Source of the DNA: VRUG01 sp965372745
GTDB taxonomy: Bacteria; Planctomycetota; Phycisphaerae; Sedimentisphaerales; Anaerobacaceae
Length of the DNA stretch: 64,000 bases
NCBI GenBank assembly: GCA_965372745.1
Contig: CBDVDM010000006.1
Location: forward strand, 1-64,000
Direction of reading: 5' to 3'
Shown piece after piece: positions 8,592 through 18,543 of the stretch. The notes under the pieces are model-generated. The model had not been told where the DNA came from and did not search any database. It saw nothing but the letters and a program-made list of their open reading frames with translations. The position numbers and the translations under genes were made by a program. How positions within the stretch are numbered: position 1 is the stretch's first letter; every line of letters starts with the position of its first letter.

Positions 8592-10394
8592 TCAAATCTT
8601 TCGTGTCTTTTCCAAAATTTTCTCAAGCTTGTTAATTACTGTATTGACCTGATTTTTCTTCAACGACAAAATCTCCTCCAGTGCCTCGCCAATATACGGC
8701 AGATATATCTTGATGTAACGTCTTTTGTCTATTTCCTGCTGAATGCGTTTTTTCTTTCGCAGATAAATTCCAAGCTGTCTGCCGCATTCCTGGACAGCTA
8801 ACTGAATCTCCTTGATTATCTCGGGATAATGAGCAATTGCTTCCTTACTTTCGGATGTAAACGGTACCCACACTGATGCAAAATGAATCATCAATGTTAC
8901 CGGCCCTGCCGGCAGAGCACCCCTGCTTTGACTCAGTGCATAGTTTCGCCAGTTAACGTCAAGAGCCGATTTGTATATCGCACATGCGGACTGCTGGTAT
9001 AACAAAGGAACACGATTTGCGATTCGTATAACACGCATTAAAGGCTCTTTATCAGGGTTACTGTTTCCGTTTTTTGTTCCATACGCTAATGCTGCTTCGA
9101 CAAGAAACGGATTGCCTCGATAAACTGCAGGACTTCGCGAACAGGCGGTGTAGAAATCCGCATCAACCACAGCTCTTAGGCCTGCTTCAAGCTTCTCTGT
9201 ACCTATAGGCCCGATACAATCCGTTGACGGCGCCATAATTTTTGTTTCATTTATTGCCTTGTGCAGTTTTTCCGCATCTTTAAGTGTCATCTTCGCCGGC
9301 CGCTTTGTGCTGCGAAGCTTGGCTGTTTCACAAATCTGCTGTGCAACCCGCGAACTTATTCTCGAAAACTCATTCTTCAAAAAAGCTGACAAATGTTTAA
9401 AGGAACTGTCCTGCGCCATCTTAAGCAAAAGACCCAACTCAACACCATAAGGATGAGGTTTTATTTCCTTAGGCATAAACGGCAATTCCCTGCTTTGCCT
9501 CGGATATTCATATACCTTGCCGTCAGGTGAATTATAAATAATAGCTGCATGTGGATTGGCCATTGCGGTCTGCGCTATATACTCATCTACCGACTGACGC
9601 CCTCTCAGATATTTGCCCTCAAGGGTTATCGTAACACTTGTTCCCGTAGATAAATCAAAGTCACACTCTTCGTCTAAAATTATTTCAGGCCTGTTTTTAC
9701 TTGTGTTAATCTGAACATGATAGTGCAGGGCGTTTTTCTTCGGGCTTGTTCGGGATATAATTTGTACCGGCTCGCCGGTAGTTAACAGCCCATACATGCC
9801 GGCAGCGGAAATGCCGATTCCCTGCTGGCCTCGACTCATCTTCAGACTGTGAAATTTACTACCATATAACAGCCTCGCAAAGATATTCGGTATCTGCTCC
9901 CTTACAATTCCAGGCCCGTTGTCCCTGACCGTCAATATAAATTTATCACCACTGTCTTGGGTTGGCCTTATGCTAACCAGTAGGTCAGGTAATATATGTG
10001 CTTCTTCGCAGGCATCGAGAGAATTATCAACCGCTTCCTTGACGGCTGTAAGGAGTGCTTTTCGCGGGTTGTCAAAACCAAGAAGATGCCTGTTCTTAGC
10101 AAAAAACTCGCTGATACTTATTGCCCGCTGCTTAGCAGCCATTGATTCAGCGGTGGCAGCTACAGCACTTTTGCGTTTATTAGGCAATCTGGCTTTAGAT
10201 TTTTTAACAGAGGCTTTAGTTTTCGCTTTAACCTCTTTTTTCTTTTTTGTTTTCGCCTTTATTACCGTCACTTTCGGTTTTTTATTGTCTACTGTTTTGG
10301 CCTTGGCTTTCTTCCTTTTTGTAATTGTCTTTACTGCAGATGTATCAAACTCAAAATTCATTTGTTTTGCCGAACGAGATTTCTTAGATGCCAT
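8592..10394 (-). CDS. top6B: DNA topoisomerase VI subunit B
   Basis: A 600-residue GHKL-ATPase subunit of a type IIB topoisomerase. The ATP site is visible as EAVDNSLDACEEA (Bergerat N box), VRDNGPGI (G1) and SRGQQGIGISAAGMYG (G2). The following region fits the H2TH and transducer domains; the end is lysine-rich. The first ~85 residues form an unusual tail of Lys-Ala-Lys repeats like histone H1-type DNA-binding tails, absent from most archaeal homologues. The partner that cuts DNA (Top6A/Spo11-like) is not in this window. CGGAG lies 6 bases before the ATG. glmM and the CDF gene follow closely. Confidence 0.9.
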   Translation of the reverse strand: MASKKSRSAKQMNFEFDTSAVKTITKRKKAKAKTVDNKKPKVTVIKAKTKKKKEVKAKTKASVKKSKARLPNKRKSAVAATAESMAAKQRAISISEFFAKNRHLLGFDNPRKALLTAVKEAVDNSLDACEEAHILPDLLVSIRPTQDSGDKFILTVRDNGPGIVREQIPNIFARLLYGSKFHSLKMSRGQQGIGISAAGMYGLLTTGEPVQIISRTSPKKNALHYHVQINTSKNRPEIILDEECDFDLSTGTSVTITLEGKYLRGRQSVDEYIAQTAMANPHAAIIYNSPDGKVYEYPRQSRELPFMPKEIKPHPYGVELGLLLKMAQDSSFKHLSAFLKNEFSRISSRVAQQICETAKLRSTKRPAKMTLKDAEKLHKAINETKIMAPSTDCIGPIGTEKLEAGLRAVVDADFYTACSRSPAVYRGNPFLVEAALAYGTKNGNSNPDKEPLMRVIRIANRVPLLYQQSACAIYKSALDVNWRNYALSQSRGALPAGPVTLMIHFASVWVPFTSESKEAIAHYPEIIKEIQLAVQECGRQLGIYLRKKKRIQQEIDKRRYIKIYLPYIGEALEEILSLKKNQVNTVINKLEKILEKTRKI

Positions 10395-10528
10395 AAAAAA
10401 CTCCGAATACCTCTAAATCCCTTTGCCTCTCTTTGCATTCATACCGTCGAATGAATCGGCCCCGAAATTTCCGAAAGGACATCGGGAATTTAACGACGAA
10501 ATTTCCGGTCGGCTCATACAGTGACAGG

Positions 10529-12118
10529 TTAATACAATCTACAAACATAAATTTCATTCACAAAATCTAATTTGCCAAGCTCTTCAATACCTTTTGCATC
10601 AGGTTCTTTATCAAGGCTGATTGCAAGAATGGCTTTTCCTTCATCTAACTTCTGGCCAACACCCATTGTGCAAATGTTAATATTGTATTTGCCGCAAACC
10701 ATGCCTACTGAACCGATAACACCGGGCTTATCATCATTAAAGATAACCAAAACAGCACCCTGTGGGGTAATTTCTACATTGAAACCGTCAATTTCAATAA
10801 TTCTAAGCAGCGTTTCACCAAAAACCGTACCGGTTATAGTACGAGTAACTTTGTCAGTAACAACCTTTACGCTAAAACTTGCAGCAACGTCTTTAGCTGC
10901 AGGGTTCTTTGTTTCATCAATACTTATACCTCGTTCTTTTGCAAGTACTCCGACGTTAACCATGTTCAACGGCATCTCAAAGTGCCGCTGTAACAAACCA
11001 ATGGCAAAACCGAGGGTAACAGACTCAACCGCCTGTTCTGCAATTGTGCCGCGGTATTGGACCTCGACATCTTTTATATGTCCCGGAGCTATCGTACTTA
11101 CAAGCGTGCCGATTCGTCTGGACAATTCAGAATATTGACTGACAATTGCCGGTATGGCCCCGGTGGTAGATGGCGCATTAAGTGCATTTCTTATCGGGCC
11201 GTCCTTGATTGCATCAATGAGAATTTGCGCCGCTTCGACCGCAACTTCTATCTGCGCCTCTTCGGTACTGGCGCCCAAGTGCGGCGTGACAAGGCAATTC
11301 TCAGACTCACTAAACCGCTTGTTTTCAGGAGGCTCTTGAGGAAATACATCCAAAGCAGCACCTGCTATGCGTTTTTCAGCCAAAGCATCATACATAGCAT
11401 TTTCGTTGATTATTCCACCACGAGCACAGTTAACAAGACGGACTGTAGATTTCATCATTTTAATTTGTTCTGCACCAATCATGTCTATCGTTTGTTCATT
11501 CCTGGGCACATGAACGGTAATATAATCGGCATTCTTAAAAATTGTCTCGAGCTGATTTACCACTTCAATGCCGAGCTTTTCTGTATCTGCCGGTGGTGCA
11601 ATCGGGTCATATCCGAGAATTTTCATATTAAAACCCTGAGCCATCTTTGCAACTGCCATACCAATTCTTCCGAGACCTATTACACCGAGCACCTTGCCGT
11701 TAAGCTGGCTTCCCATATATTTTTTTCTGTCCCATGCCCCGGCTTTTAGGCTGCTGCACGCCGGCACCACATTTCGGCTCATCGAAAGCATCAGCGCCAT
11801 TGTATGCTCGGCTGCACTTAATGTGTTACCTCCGGGTGTGTTCATAACGTAAATACCCTTGCGGGTTGCTTCAGGGATGTCAATGTTATCAACACCGACA
11901 CCTGCCCGGGCGATTGCTTTAAGTTTACCGGGGTCAGCTAAAACACCGGCAGTAACTTTCGTGCCGCTGCGAATAATTAACCCGTCATATTTACCGATAA
12001 TCTCAGCAAGCTCATCTTCACTTATTCCGGTCTTAACGACAGCCTTGAAGCCATCTGTCGAGTTAATTAAATCAATTCCTTCCTGTGCCAGTTTGTCCGT
12101 GATAATAACTTTGAACAT
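10529..12118 (-). CDS. serA: D-3-phosphoglycerate dehydrogenase (long form)
   Basis: Oxidises 3-phosphoglycerate in the first step of serine synthesis. The 529 residues fit the long form: catalytic halves around a Rossmann fold (GVIGLGRIGMAVAKMA, about residue 145), ARGG and the PHLGAST histidine site, then the intervening ASB domain (about 320-450) and a C-terminal ACT domain (NDDKPGVIGSVG, from about 455), which binds serine for feedback control in homologues. A GGAGG site precedes the ATG. The 134-base gap downstream, before top6B, holds no clear gene or terminator. Confidence 0.96.
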   Translation of the reverse strand: MFKVIITDKLAQEGIDLINSTDGFKAVVKTGISEDELAEIIGKYDGLIIRSGTKVTAGVLADPGKLKAIARAGVGVDNIDIPEATRKGIYVMNTPGGNTLSAAEHTMALMLSMSRNVVPACSSLKAGAWDRKKYMGSQLNGKVLGVIGLGRIGMAVAKMAQGFNMKILGYDPIAPPADTEKLGIEVVNQLETIFKNADYITVHVPRNEQTIDMIGAEQIKMMKSTVRLVNCARGGIINENAMYDALAEKRIAGAALDVFPQEPPENKRFSESENCLVTPHLGASTEEAQIEVAVEAAQILIDAIKDGPIRNALNAPSTTGAIPAIVSQYSELSRRIGTLVSTIAPGHIKDVEVQYRGTIAEQAVESVTLGFAIGLLQRHFEMPLNMVNVGVLAKERGISIDETKNPAAKDVAASFSVKVVTDKVTRTITGTVFGETLLRIIEIDGFNVEITPQGAVLVIFNDDKPGVIGSVGMVCGKYNINICTMGVGQKLDEGKAILAISLDKEPDAKGIEELGKLDFVNEIYVCRLY

Positions 12119-12145
12119 TACAATCCTCCAAAAAAAATACTGCTT

Positions 12146-12811
12146 TTACCAATTTTCCCAGTCTATATTAGTTCTATCTTCTGCGATTTTAAATCTGTCT
12201 TTGGAACAGTTATAAAGATAACGCACTATACAATGAGTTAACGCATCAACAAGTCGATTATTTGCTGTCTCTCTGTCGCCGGTTTTTGCATCGAATCCTA
12301 CCTTAATTGTTTTACTTTTATCATCAACAGGCCAAAGCTTATCTGTGCTCGTTACATCAAGCAAAACAACCCCTGAATCCAACAGACCATTATAGTAATT
12401 GCTCTCGACAACCCTGTTAAGTTTATAGCGGTTCAGCACCACAAGCAAAACAAAATCAGCCTCCAATGCCTTGCCCACCTCAACCGGCGAGAGAAGTGAA
12501 AAATCAGGTTGGGCTGAACGATACCCGGATAATTCATCATAGCTGACTAACTGTTCCTGCTCAAATTTGATGTCCTTGATAAGCCTCTCATTTATTTTGT
12601 TCGTGAGCTGGTAGCGAAAATTAACCTCTGCTTCAAGCCAGATAGGCTGCTCAACAAGCACAAGTATCTTTTTTTCTTTTCGCGCAGACAGGTCATATTC
12701 TGCCGGGATTGTCCTTTCATGTCGTGTCGGCGTGCTCAATACTCCAATCATGGTGCAGCCGCCTGTCAAAAGCACAATGCTTAATATCGAAAAAAGTTTT
12801 AATTTCCACAT
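12146..12811 (-). CDS. Unknown lipoprotein
   Basis: A 221-residue protein with a lipoprotein signal: basic start, hydrophobic core and lipobox LTGGC (cysteine near residue 19). The mature part has a repeated strand/helix pattern (KKILVLVEQP, DFVLLVVLNRY) and a Lys-Leu-Trp-Pro stretch late in the sequence. I do not recognise a named family. It probably sits in the outer membrane or at the periplasmic side of the inner membrane. It is 27 bases upstream of serA on the same strand, but no functional link is evident. Confidence 0.6.
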   Translation of the reverse strand: MWKLKLFSILSIVLLTGGCTMIGVLSTPTRHERTIPAEYDLSARKEKKILVLVEQPIWLEAEVNFRYQLTNKINERLIKDIKFEQEQLVSYDELSGYRSAQPDFSLLSPVEVGKALEADFVLLVVLNRYKLNRVVESNYYNGLLDSGVVLLDVTSTDKLWPVDDKSKTIKVGFDAKTGDRETANNRLVDALTHCIVRYLYNCSKDRFKIAEDRTNIDWENW

Positions 12812-12837
12812 TTTTAATCACACACTTTAAGCACGAA

Positions 12838-13305
12838 TCAGCCCTTCGCTGTAAGCTCACGTATCAAGGTTACTGCCCATCCGACAGCGATTACGGCTAA
12901 TCCTGTAATAATTATATACCTTATCTTAACCCTGCCCATCAAAAGCCTGAAAAACCTGAAGTTTACTCCAAAAACAGCTACAAATAAAGCCAAAAATGCC
13001 GAAATTGAGGTTATTACATATAACAATCCCCCTGCCGGCTGGATATAAAAAGACCGCAATATATCCCCTTTTGCAAAAGCTATCGCCGAGGTGGTCATCC
13101 CGCACGTAGGACATGTGATACCGTAACGCTGCTTCAAACCACACGGAGCAAAGACAAGACCAATATCAAACACATCTCTGCCAACCAGCCATAACAACCA
13201 CCAGGCACCTATAGCTGCCACGAAAATCGCCGCTGCTGTCAGCCGCTGCTGCGGTGTGACTTTATAGAAAATTCCAAGTTTATTTAACTCTTGGCTTGAT
13301 TGCAT
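12838..13305 (-). CDS. DUF2752 membrane protein
   Basis: A 155-residue protein with three hydrophobic segments. The central PCGLKQRYGITCPTCGMTTS, followed by a hydrophobic FYIQPAGGLLYVI stretch, is the signature of DUF2752: a CPxCGMT cysteine pair between membrane helices. Function of the family is unknown; the cysteines could bind metal or form a redox pair. It lies 26 bases before the lipoprotein gene on the same strand. Confidence 0.8.
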   Translation of the reverse strand: MQSSQELNKLGIFYKVTPQQRLTAAAIFVAAIGAWWLLWLVGRDVFDIGLVFAPCGLKQRYGITCPTCGMTTSAIAFAKGDILRSFYIQPAGGLLYVITSISAFLALFVAVFGVNFRFFRLLMGRVKIRYIIITGLAVIAVGWAVTLIRELTAKG

Positions 13306-13363
13306 AACCTCTTTAAAATAAAATAACTTATACTTTATGTCAAGACAGATTACGAGGTGAAAT

Positions 13364-14185
13364 ATGGCTTTGAAGCAAAAAGAATTATCGAAAATTCTGG
13401 AAACAGCAATAGTAGCTGCAAGATTGGCAGGCCAAAAGGCCCTGGAAGAAGCCGACTTTGTAAAGTTCAGGATAAAAAACGATTGTGAGCTTGTAACAGA
13501 CGCCGATGCGAAATGTCAGCAGATTATTATCGATAGAATCAAAGAAACATATCCCGACCACGGCTTTATCGCTGAAGAGGGCCAGCAGGATGAGATGTTT
13601 AAACAGTCTCCCCGCAGCGGTGAACCGATTTGGTGGGTCATCGACCCCATAGATGGAACAAATAATTTCGCACGTAAAATACCTATATTTGCCGTAAGCA
13701 TCGCAGCTATGTACGATGGTCAGCCGATTGTAGGTGTAATTTTCGACCCAAGTACTGACTCGATGTTCACTGCTGTCAAAGACCTCGATGCCCAGATAAA
13801 TGGAAGAAAAATAACAGCAAGCGATGACAAAATGGGTGAGTTCTCAAGCGTCGGACTCGACAGCCATCTCGGCGATACTGTTCCCAGCTGGGCACTTGAG
13901 ATTATGCAGCGAACCAGATTCAGGATTTTAGGTTCAGCCGCGCTGCAGCTTGCTTACGCAGCAAAGGGTTCACTTATCGCCACTGTCCTGACATGCCCGA
14001 AAATATGGGATATCGCAGCCGGTGTTTTAATTGCACAATCCGCCGGTGCTTTGGTAACCGACTGGCAGGGAGAAAATATTTTCCCCTTGGATTTGGATAA
14101 CTATCAGGGACAGGAATTAAATACACTCGTCGCAAACAAAAACGTCCACGCCGAGATTCTCAGCCTTTTAAAGAACAACTCTTAG
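13364..14185 (+). CDS. suhB: Inositol monophosphatase family protein
   Basis: A 273-residue Mg2+-dependent phosphatase of the inositol monophosphatase/SuhB/CysQ superfamily. Metal-site motifs are IAEEGQ (near residue 68), WVIDPIDGTNNFARKIP (near 90) and the C-terminal KIWDIAAGVLIAQSAGA. These classes (inositol-1-phosphatase, PAPase, fructose bisphosphatase) cannot be separated reliably by eye; the length and WVIDPIDGTNNF favour the SuhB type. GAGGTGAAAT precedes the ATG. It converges on the pseudopilin operon with a 13-base gap. Confidence 0.85.
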   Translation: MALKQKELSKILETAIVAARLAGQKALEEADFVKFRIKNDCELVTDADAKCQQIIIDRIKETYPDHGFIAEEGQQDEMFKQSPRSGEPIWWVIDPIDGTNNFARKIPIFAVSIAAMYDGQPIVGVIFDPSTDSMFTAVKDLDAQINGRKITASDDKMGEFSSVGLDSHLGDTVPSWALEIMQRTRFRILGSAALQLAYAAKGSLIATVLTCPKIWDIAAGVLIAQSAGALVTDWQGENIFPLDLDNYQGQELNTLVANKNVHAEILSLLKNNS

Positions 14186-14198
14186 TTGTTATACAAAT

Positions 14199-16958
14199 TT
14201 ATCTCGGGTCGGGAACCGGATGCAATGCGCGAATTTTCACATCGCCGATTACCCCTCCAGCCGAATCAGAATACACATTGCTCCTGTCAAGTATCGCTAT
14301 AACTCGCTTTTGGGCACCATCGACACCAGCCCGTACCAGGATATAAGCTGTAAACACATCGCTTCGTACGGTAACAAGATTACTGATTCGAGCGAAAATC
14401 AAATCCCGCTCCTCAAAATCATCTACAGCCCCATCGCCACCCGTTAAATCCGGAAATCCCATCTGGTCTCCAGCCGCATCACCATCGTTACGACTATAAT
14501 AGTCAATGCTGTCGTTCGGGTCCCCTGCAACAACACTACATAACTGGCCAATATTTTTAAATCCTTCCAACTCATCACGCTTTTCGACTATCTCCTCGGC
14601 AAGGCCATATCCTTTTTCCGAAACCCACGGCAATTGTGCCAATACAAACCACGGAGCTGTATTAATATTTATCCTGCCTTTTACTCTTGTCTCATTCGGA
14701 TCACTAATATGATTGTATGGGTCCATAACAGTCAAATAGTTGAATAGTTGCTGGAAATTCGGCTCGTTTAAATCCAGACGCCAGTTTTGTTCGCTATTAA
14801 CTGTTTGGTTATAAACATTTTTATAAAAAATCTTTCCAATCTCGCCAACATTTGTAAACGGCGAATCCGAGGGATGTGCCTGTATATAAACCGCTGGCGA
14901 CTTGGCATACATATAACGGTTGTGATGCCCCAAGTTTGGATCATTACTGCTCCCTGCCCACAAACGTCTTATACACTTATGCCGCGTAATATCTCTTTGG
15001 TAACTGTTGGCGTCTGCTACAGCGGGAGTGGGTTCATTAACCAGCCAGTTTGGAATATCAACAGAATCAACTACAATATCAACTCCACCAACGTCACGTA
15101 CTAATGAAATTGTATCACCAACATTAAAGATTTTATCTTCACCGAAGGGGTCGCCCTGGTCATTCGGCTCTGGATTGGTTTTATGCGTGGTGAAACTCCA
15201 AATTTCCCTATCGTCAATTCGCCAGTAATAAAGTGTCTCATTGTTTGATAGGCCACCTGGGTCATAAGTATTACCTGCCTGTCCGCTACTAACCGGAGTT
15301 GCGCTCTCGTTAACATCGCTTGAATTCTCGCCGAAATAAACGTCATAAGGACCTCCTGAATCAACCCAGCGAAATTTGGTGTATGTAGGCACACCTGTTG
15401 CTTTATCAGGCGGACTCGGTAAACTATAATCGTTGAAATCAACGGGCAGCAGCGTCTGAAGATTTGGATCTTCCCACCTTATTACATGAAACTGCCCTGT
15501 ACCTAACCAGTTGACATCATATGGTGTCCCATCAATTAACAGTTCCCAGTTATTTTTATTGGGGTCGTTATCTTCGCAATAAGGCTTATAAAGTTCTATA
15601 GCGTAAGATCTGTGATTCGGATCGCCCGGCATCAGCGGTTCACATGGATAAAAACTGAAAGTTAGTTCTGATATATAAACACAAGGTCTTTCAAAGCCAT
15701 AATAAACACCTGCAAGATTAGGGTCATTAACATCAACAGAATTAATATCAGTAACGTTATCATTATCATCACTATCTACATAATCTATCAGATTCGCGAT
15801 TATTTGCGCCGCTATTTCATTAGCATCTACAAAGTCCAAACATGACATTATCGCGAGGTATAGCGATTCAATATCAGCAATAGTATTTACGTTATTTACA
15901 TTCACCAGCCTGCCGCCATCAGGATTGATTATCCTGTCCATATTATAAGTCGTTGCTATATGTCTATAGTCATAGTCATTAATATCTATAGAGCTGTTAT
16001 TCGCATACCAGAACCAATAATTAGGGTCATTATGAAAAAGAGAATTACTGTCACGCGGAACTTTCGCTCCCCAGTCGAAGGCCTTCGCCCAAAGCTTTTC
16101 AATTCTTGTGGTAATTCTGTTGTAATTTAAAATATAACGATTACGAAGCTTTAATTCATCACCAATATCAAATGGAGTATAGTTGCCGTCTGGCGTGTCA
16201 TATTGCCATACAACATCTTTAATGTAATCATCCATATCCCCAGATTCATCACCATATCGGGCTGTATCAAGTTGGTTAAGACTATTGCCAGTTCCGCGTT
16301 CCGACAAAGTTTCAAGGTCTATTTGAGTCTGGCTTGAGCCATCGCTTGTATTGGGGTCAAATTGGTAAGCTGTATTAACATTCAACATTCCGCTATTGTC
16401 TACAACTCTAACAGCTGCATAAATCGGCTCACCCTTTGTCGTCATTACACCATCAAGCTTAATCCATACCGAATCAGATACACCGTCACCGTCTGCGTCT
16501 GCAGGGAAAAGCACAATATCATTGCTGTCTCCGATTCCTGAGGGGCCTTGATAATCATTTACAATTTGAGCATTTACATCTTCTGCGTTGTCTTCCAGAT
16601 TATTAGCATCAATATCACTTATCCATCGCCATTTATAATTACTACCATCCTTATATGGCTCAAGGCTTGCAAGCCAGGGGTCGCTGTTAGCGTCCGGATA
16701 ATCATAATATTCTTGTGTGGGATTGGCAACACCGGGTGTATCCAGAATAAGCTGCTGTGATATTTTTGCAATTATTGTCTCTACAGCCCCGTCCAGCGCC
16801 TTATTTTCAGCTATCGCAGAGGTTGCAATCCTGTCTACGCGGGTAATCATTACAAACATCACACCGATGACAGCCAGCAGGCTGGTCAATACAATAGCTA
16901 ATATAAACGCTGAACCTCTTTGAAATCCTTTTCTGTTATCTCTTTTTTGCTCTTTCAT
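14199..16958 (-). CDS. gspK: GspK-like type II secretion pseudopilin with an inserted FnIII-like domain
   Basis: A 919-residue protein, about three times the usual GspK. It starts with a short basic leader and one hydrophobic helix (GSAFILAIVLTSLLAVIGV), has an Asp/Asn-rich body with many DPN tripeptides, and a helix-hairpin-helix region late on (RGRININTAPWFVLAQLPWV, about residue 765), both GspK hallmarks. Residues about 511-590 form a fibronectin-III-like insert (P.D.ATGV...FRWVDSG, YDVYFGE, LYYWRIDD). GspK caps the minor pseudopilin tip in known systems. The ATG at 16958 has AGGAAG just before it and avoids overlap with the upstream gene; an alternative ATG is at 16982. Confidence 0.82.
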   Translation of the reverse strand: MKEQKRDNRKGFQRGSAFILAIVLTSLLAVIGVMFVMITRVDRIATSAIAENKALDGAVETIIAKISQQLILDTPGVANPTQEYYDYPDANSDPWLASLEPYKDGSNYKWRWISDIDANNLEDNAEDVNAQIVNDYQGPSGIGDSNDIVLFPADADGDGVSDSVWIKLDGVMTTKGEPIYAAVRVVDNSGMLNVNTAYQFDPNTSDGSSQTQIDLETLSERGTGNSLNQLDTARYGDESGDMDDYIKDVVWQYDTPDGNYTPFDIGDELKLRNRYILNYNRITTRIEKLWAKAFDWGAKVPRDSNSLFHNDPNYWFWYANNSSIDINDYDYRHIATTYNMDRIINPDGGRLVNVNNVNTIADIESLYLAIMSCLDFVDANEIAAQIIANLIDYVDSDDNDNVTDINSVDVNDPNLAGVYYGFERPCVYISELTFSFYPCEPLMPGDPNHRSYAIELYKPYCEDNDPNKNNWELLIDGTPYDVNWLGTGQFHVIRWEDPNLQTLLPVDFNDYSLPSPPDKATGVPTYTKFRWVDSGGPYDVYFGENSSDVNESATPVSSGQAGNTYDPGGLSNNETLYYWRIDDREIWSFTTHKTNPEPNDQGDPFGEDKIFNVGDTISLVRDVGGVDIVVDSVDIPNWLVNEPTPAVADANSYQRDITRHKCIRRLWAGSSNDPNLGHHNRYMYAKSPAVYIQAHPSDSPFTNVGEIGKIFYKNVYNQTVNSEQNWRLDLNEPNFQQLFNYLTVMDPYNHISDPNETRVKGRININTAPWFVLAQLPWVSEKGYGLAEEIVEKRDELEGFKNIGQLCSVVAGDPNDSIDYYSRNDGDAAGDQMGFPDLTGGDGAVDDFEERDLIFARISNLVTVRSDVFTAYILVRAGVDGAQKRVIAILDRSNVYSDSAGGVIGDVKIRALHPVPDPR

Positions 16959-16971
16959 CTTAGCTTCCTGC

Positions 16972-17802
16972 TTAATCGCCAATATATACGATATGCGTAA
17001 ACGTCCTGCCGTTCTTTATAATCCCCTTCGAATCATACAGCGTAAAGGTAAACTTAATCGCCCTGAGCTGCCCTGTATATTCGCCTTCTGTTATGCCGTC
17101 TTCCACTTCTGGATTCGTCGGCCACCATACTATGGCATTGTTTGCATCCATGTCATCTTCAAGTTGTATGGTAAAATCATCCACACCTTTAGCCATATAC
17201 ATCACCAGGTCATTCGGGTCATCTATATCTACCCTCGGTCTTTGCACCCATTCATTTGGGTCTGAAGAAAAAGGAGGGTCTACTTTCCATTCGGCTAACG
17301 AACCATAGTAACATTCTCCAAGCTCATTTGAATCATCCTCAAAATCGTCATTCGAAGTTAATATCGTCTGTCTTCTTGCTAATACCTTTTTTCTTTTTTC
17401 ATCAAGCTTGAGTGAACACGGATCAGGAAAAGACGATTGGCCATAAAATATATATGCAATATTGCCAACTACTGTTTTGCTTGCACTGCCATATTGTCCT
17501 GTCGATTGAAAATCGCCATTTGCAAAAAAACCGATTTTGTCAACTCTTACCCAATTAGGATCACTACCAGATATTTCAAATCCAAATACTGTTGCTTCTC
17601 TTTGAAGCCCTCCAAAGTCGCTGTTTAGCTGGTCGGTTATGGCCCTTAGTTTTTGCATAATCTCTGTATTTGCAATCGTAGTCCGGTACGCATCGATACT
17701 GACCCTGAAAACCACCATCGCAAAAACGATTACCATCGCCAAAAGACCGATGGCAACTGCCATCTCAATTAACGTAAACCCTTTTTTTATCTTTTTGTTC
17801 AT
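16972..17802 (-). CDS. Minor pseudopilin, GspJ/PilW-like
   Basis: A 276-residue prepilin-like protein with the type III signal KKGFTLIEMAVAIGLLAMVI: a glycine cleavage site, then Phe at +1 and Glu at +5. The body is mostly polar, without the GspG calcium motif. Position between GspI-like and GspK-like genes and the long C-terminal part suggest the J subunit of the pseudopilus tip. The frame is open up to 17844, but MNKKIKKG at 17802 gives a standard short leader and starts 5 bases after the previous stop. Confidence 0.8.
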   Translation of the reverse strand: MNKKIKKGFTLIEMAVAIGLLAMVIVFAMVVFRVSIDAYRTTIANTEIMQKLRAITDQLNSDFGGLQREATVFGFEISGSDPNWVRVDKIGFFANGDFQSTGQYGSASKTVVGNIAYIFYGQSSFPDPCSLKLDEKRKKVLARRQTILTSNDDFEDDSNELGECYYGSLAEWKVDPPFSSDPNEWVQRPRVDIDDPNDLVMYMAKGVDDFTIQLEDDMDANNAIVWWPTNPEVEDGITEGEYTGQLRAIKFTFTLYDSKGIIKNGRTFTHIVYIGD

Positions 17803-17807
17803 CTCAG

Positions 17808-18542
17808 TTAAAACCTGATTACACGTTGATAAACTACGATACACGGATTTCTGCCTCCACCGACAGGCGGCGGAACCACCCAGACTTCAGCAGAATTGTC
17901 ACCTGTCCAGTCCTTATCAAGCAATATGACATCATCACTAACATATCTTTGAAGCACCCTGTAAATAGCACCAGTCTTGTTATCAACTATCCTGCTGCCG
18001 TCATTAATGTGTGTCTTATCTGCATCATTTTCTATCTCTATCTCATTACTTATACCAGTTGTCTTAATCTTGACATTGTAAGGCTGAGGATAGTCAACAG
18101 TGCCACCCCCAACTTTAGGATACTCAGAATTTGCACCTGTTTTTCTGCTAACAAATACTGTTACCTGAACCAGTTCCGGATTATTTGCGTCAACAGACCT
18201 GCAAATCGCTGACCAGCAGTATTGTTTTTCTCTTTCTATATTTGTCGAAGGATAGGTAAATTCGTTTGAATCTATCGTTGTAAAAGCCACGTTGTTAAAA
18301 TCATTACAATCATCATATTTCAAATCTGAATGGCCGACATCTACACCGTAAAGTTTTATCTTCGCAAAGGCCTCATCGGATACTATTGCCGCTGTCGTAC
18401 GCTCAGCGGAAATCGTTGCAAAGTATATACCAACCGGAAACACCCCCGCTACAAAGAGCATCCCCACCGCCAGCACCCCAACCGCCATCAGCACCTCGAT
18501 AATGGAAAAACCTTTAATGTTTTGATTTACCTTCATATCCAT
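17808..18542 (-). CDS. Minor pseudopilin, GspI/PilV-like
   Basis: A 244-residue protein with a prepilin signal (NIKGFSIIEVLMAVGVLAVG; Glu at +5 after the cleaved Gly) followed by a mixed alpha/beta body. FSIIEVLMAVGVLAVGM resembles PilV/GspI minor pilins. It begins one base after the stop of the GspH-like gene (TAAAATG), so the two are translationally coupled. Confidence 0.8.
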   Translation of the reverse strand: MDMKVNQNIKGFSIIEVLMAVGVLAVGMLFVAGVFPVGIYFATISAERTTAAIVSDEAFAKIKLYGVDVGHSDLKYDDCNDFNNVAFTTIDSNEFTYPSTNIEREKQYCWSAICRSVDANNPELVQVTVFVSRKTGANSEYPKVGGGTVDYPQPYNVKIKTTGISNEIEIENDADKTHINDGSRIVDNKTGAIYRVLQRYVSDDVILLDKDWTGDNSAEVWVVPPPVGGGRNPCIVVYQRVIRF

Positions 18543-18543
18543 T

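Noticed and set aside
11057..11749. Open frame of 230 codons on the plus strand
   Set aside because: Antisense to serA, no start context, composition of a shadow frame.
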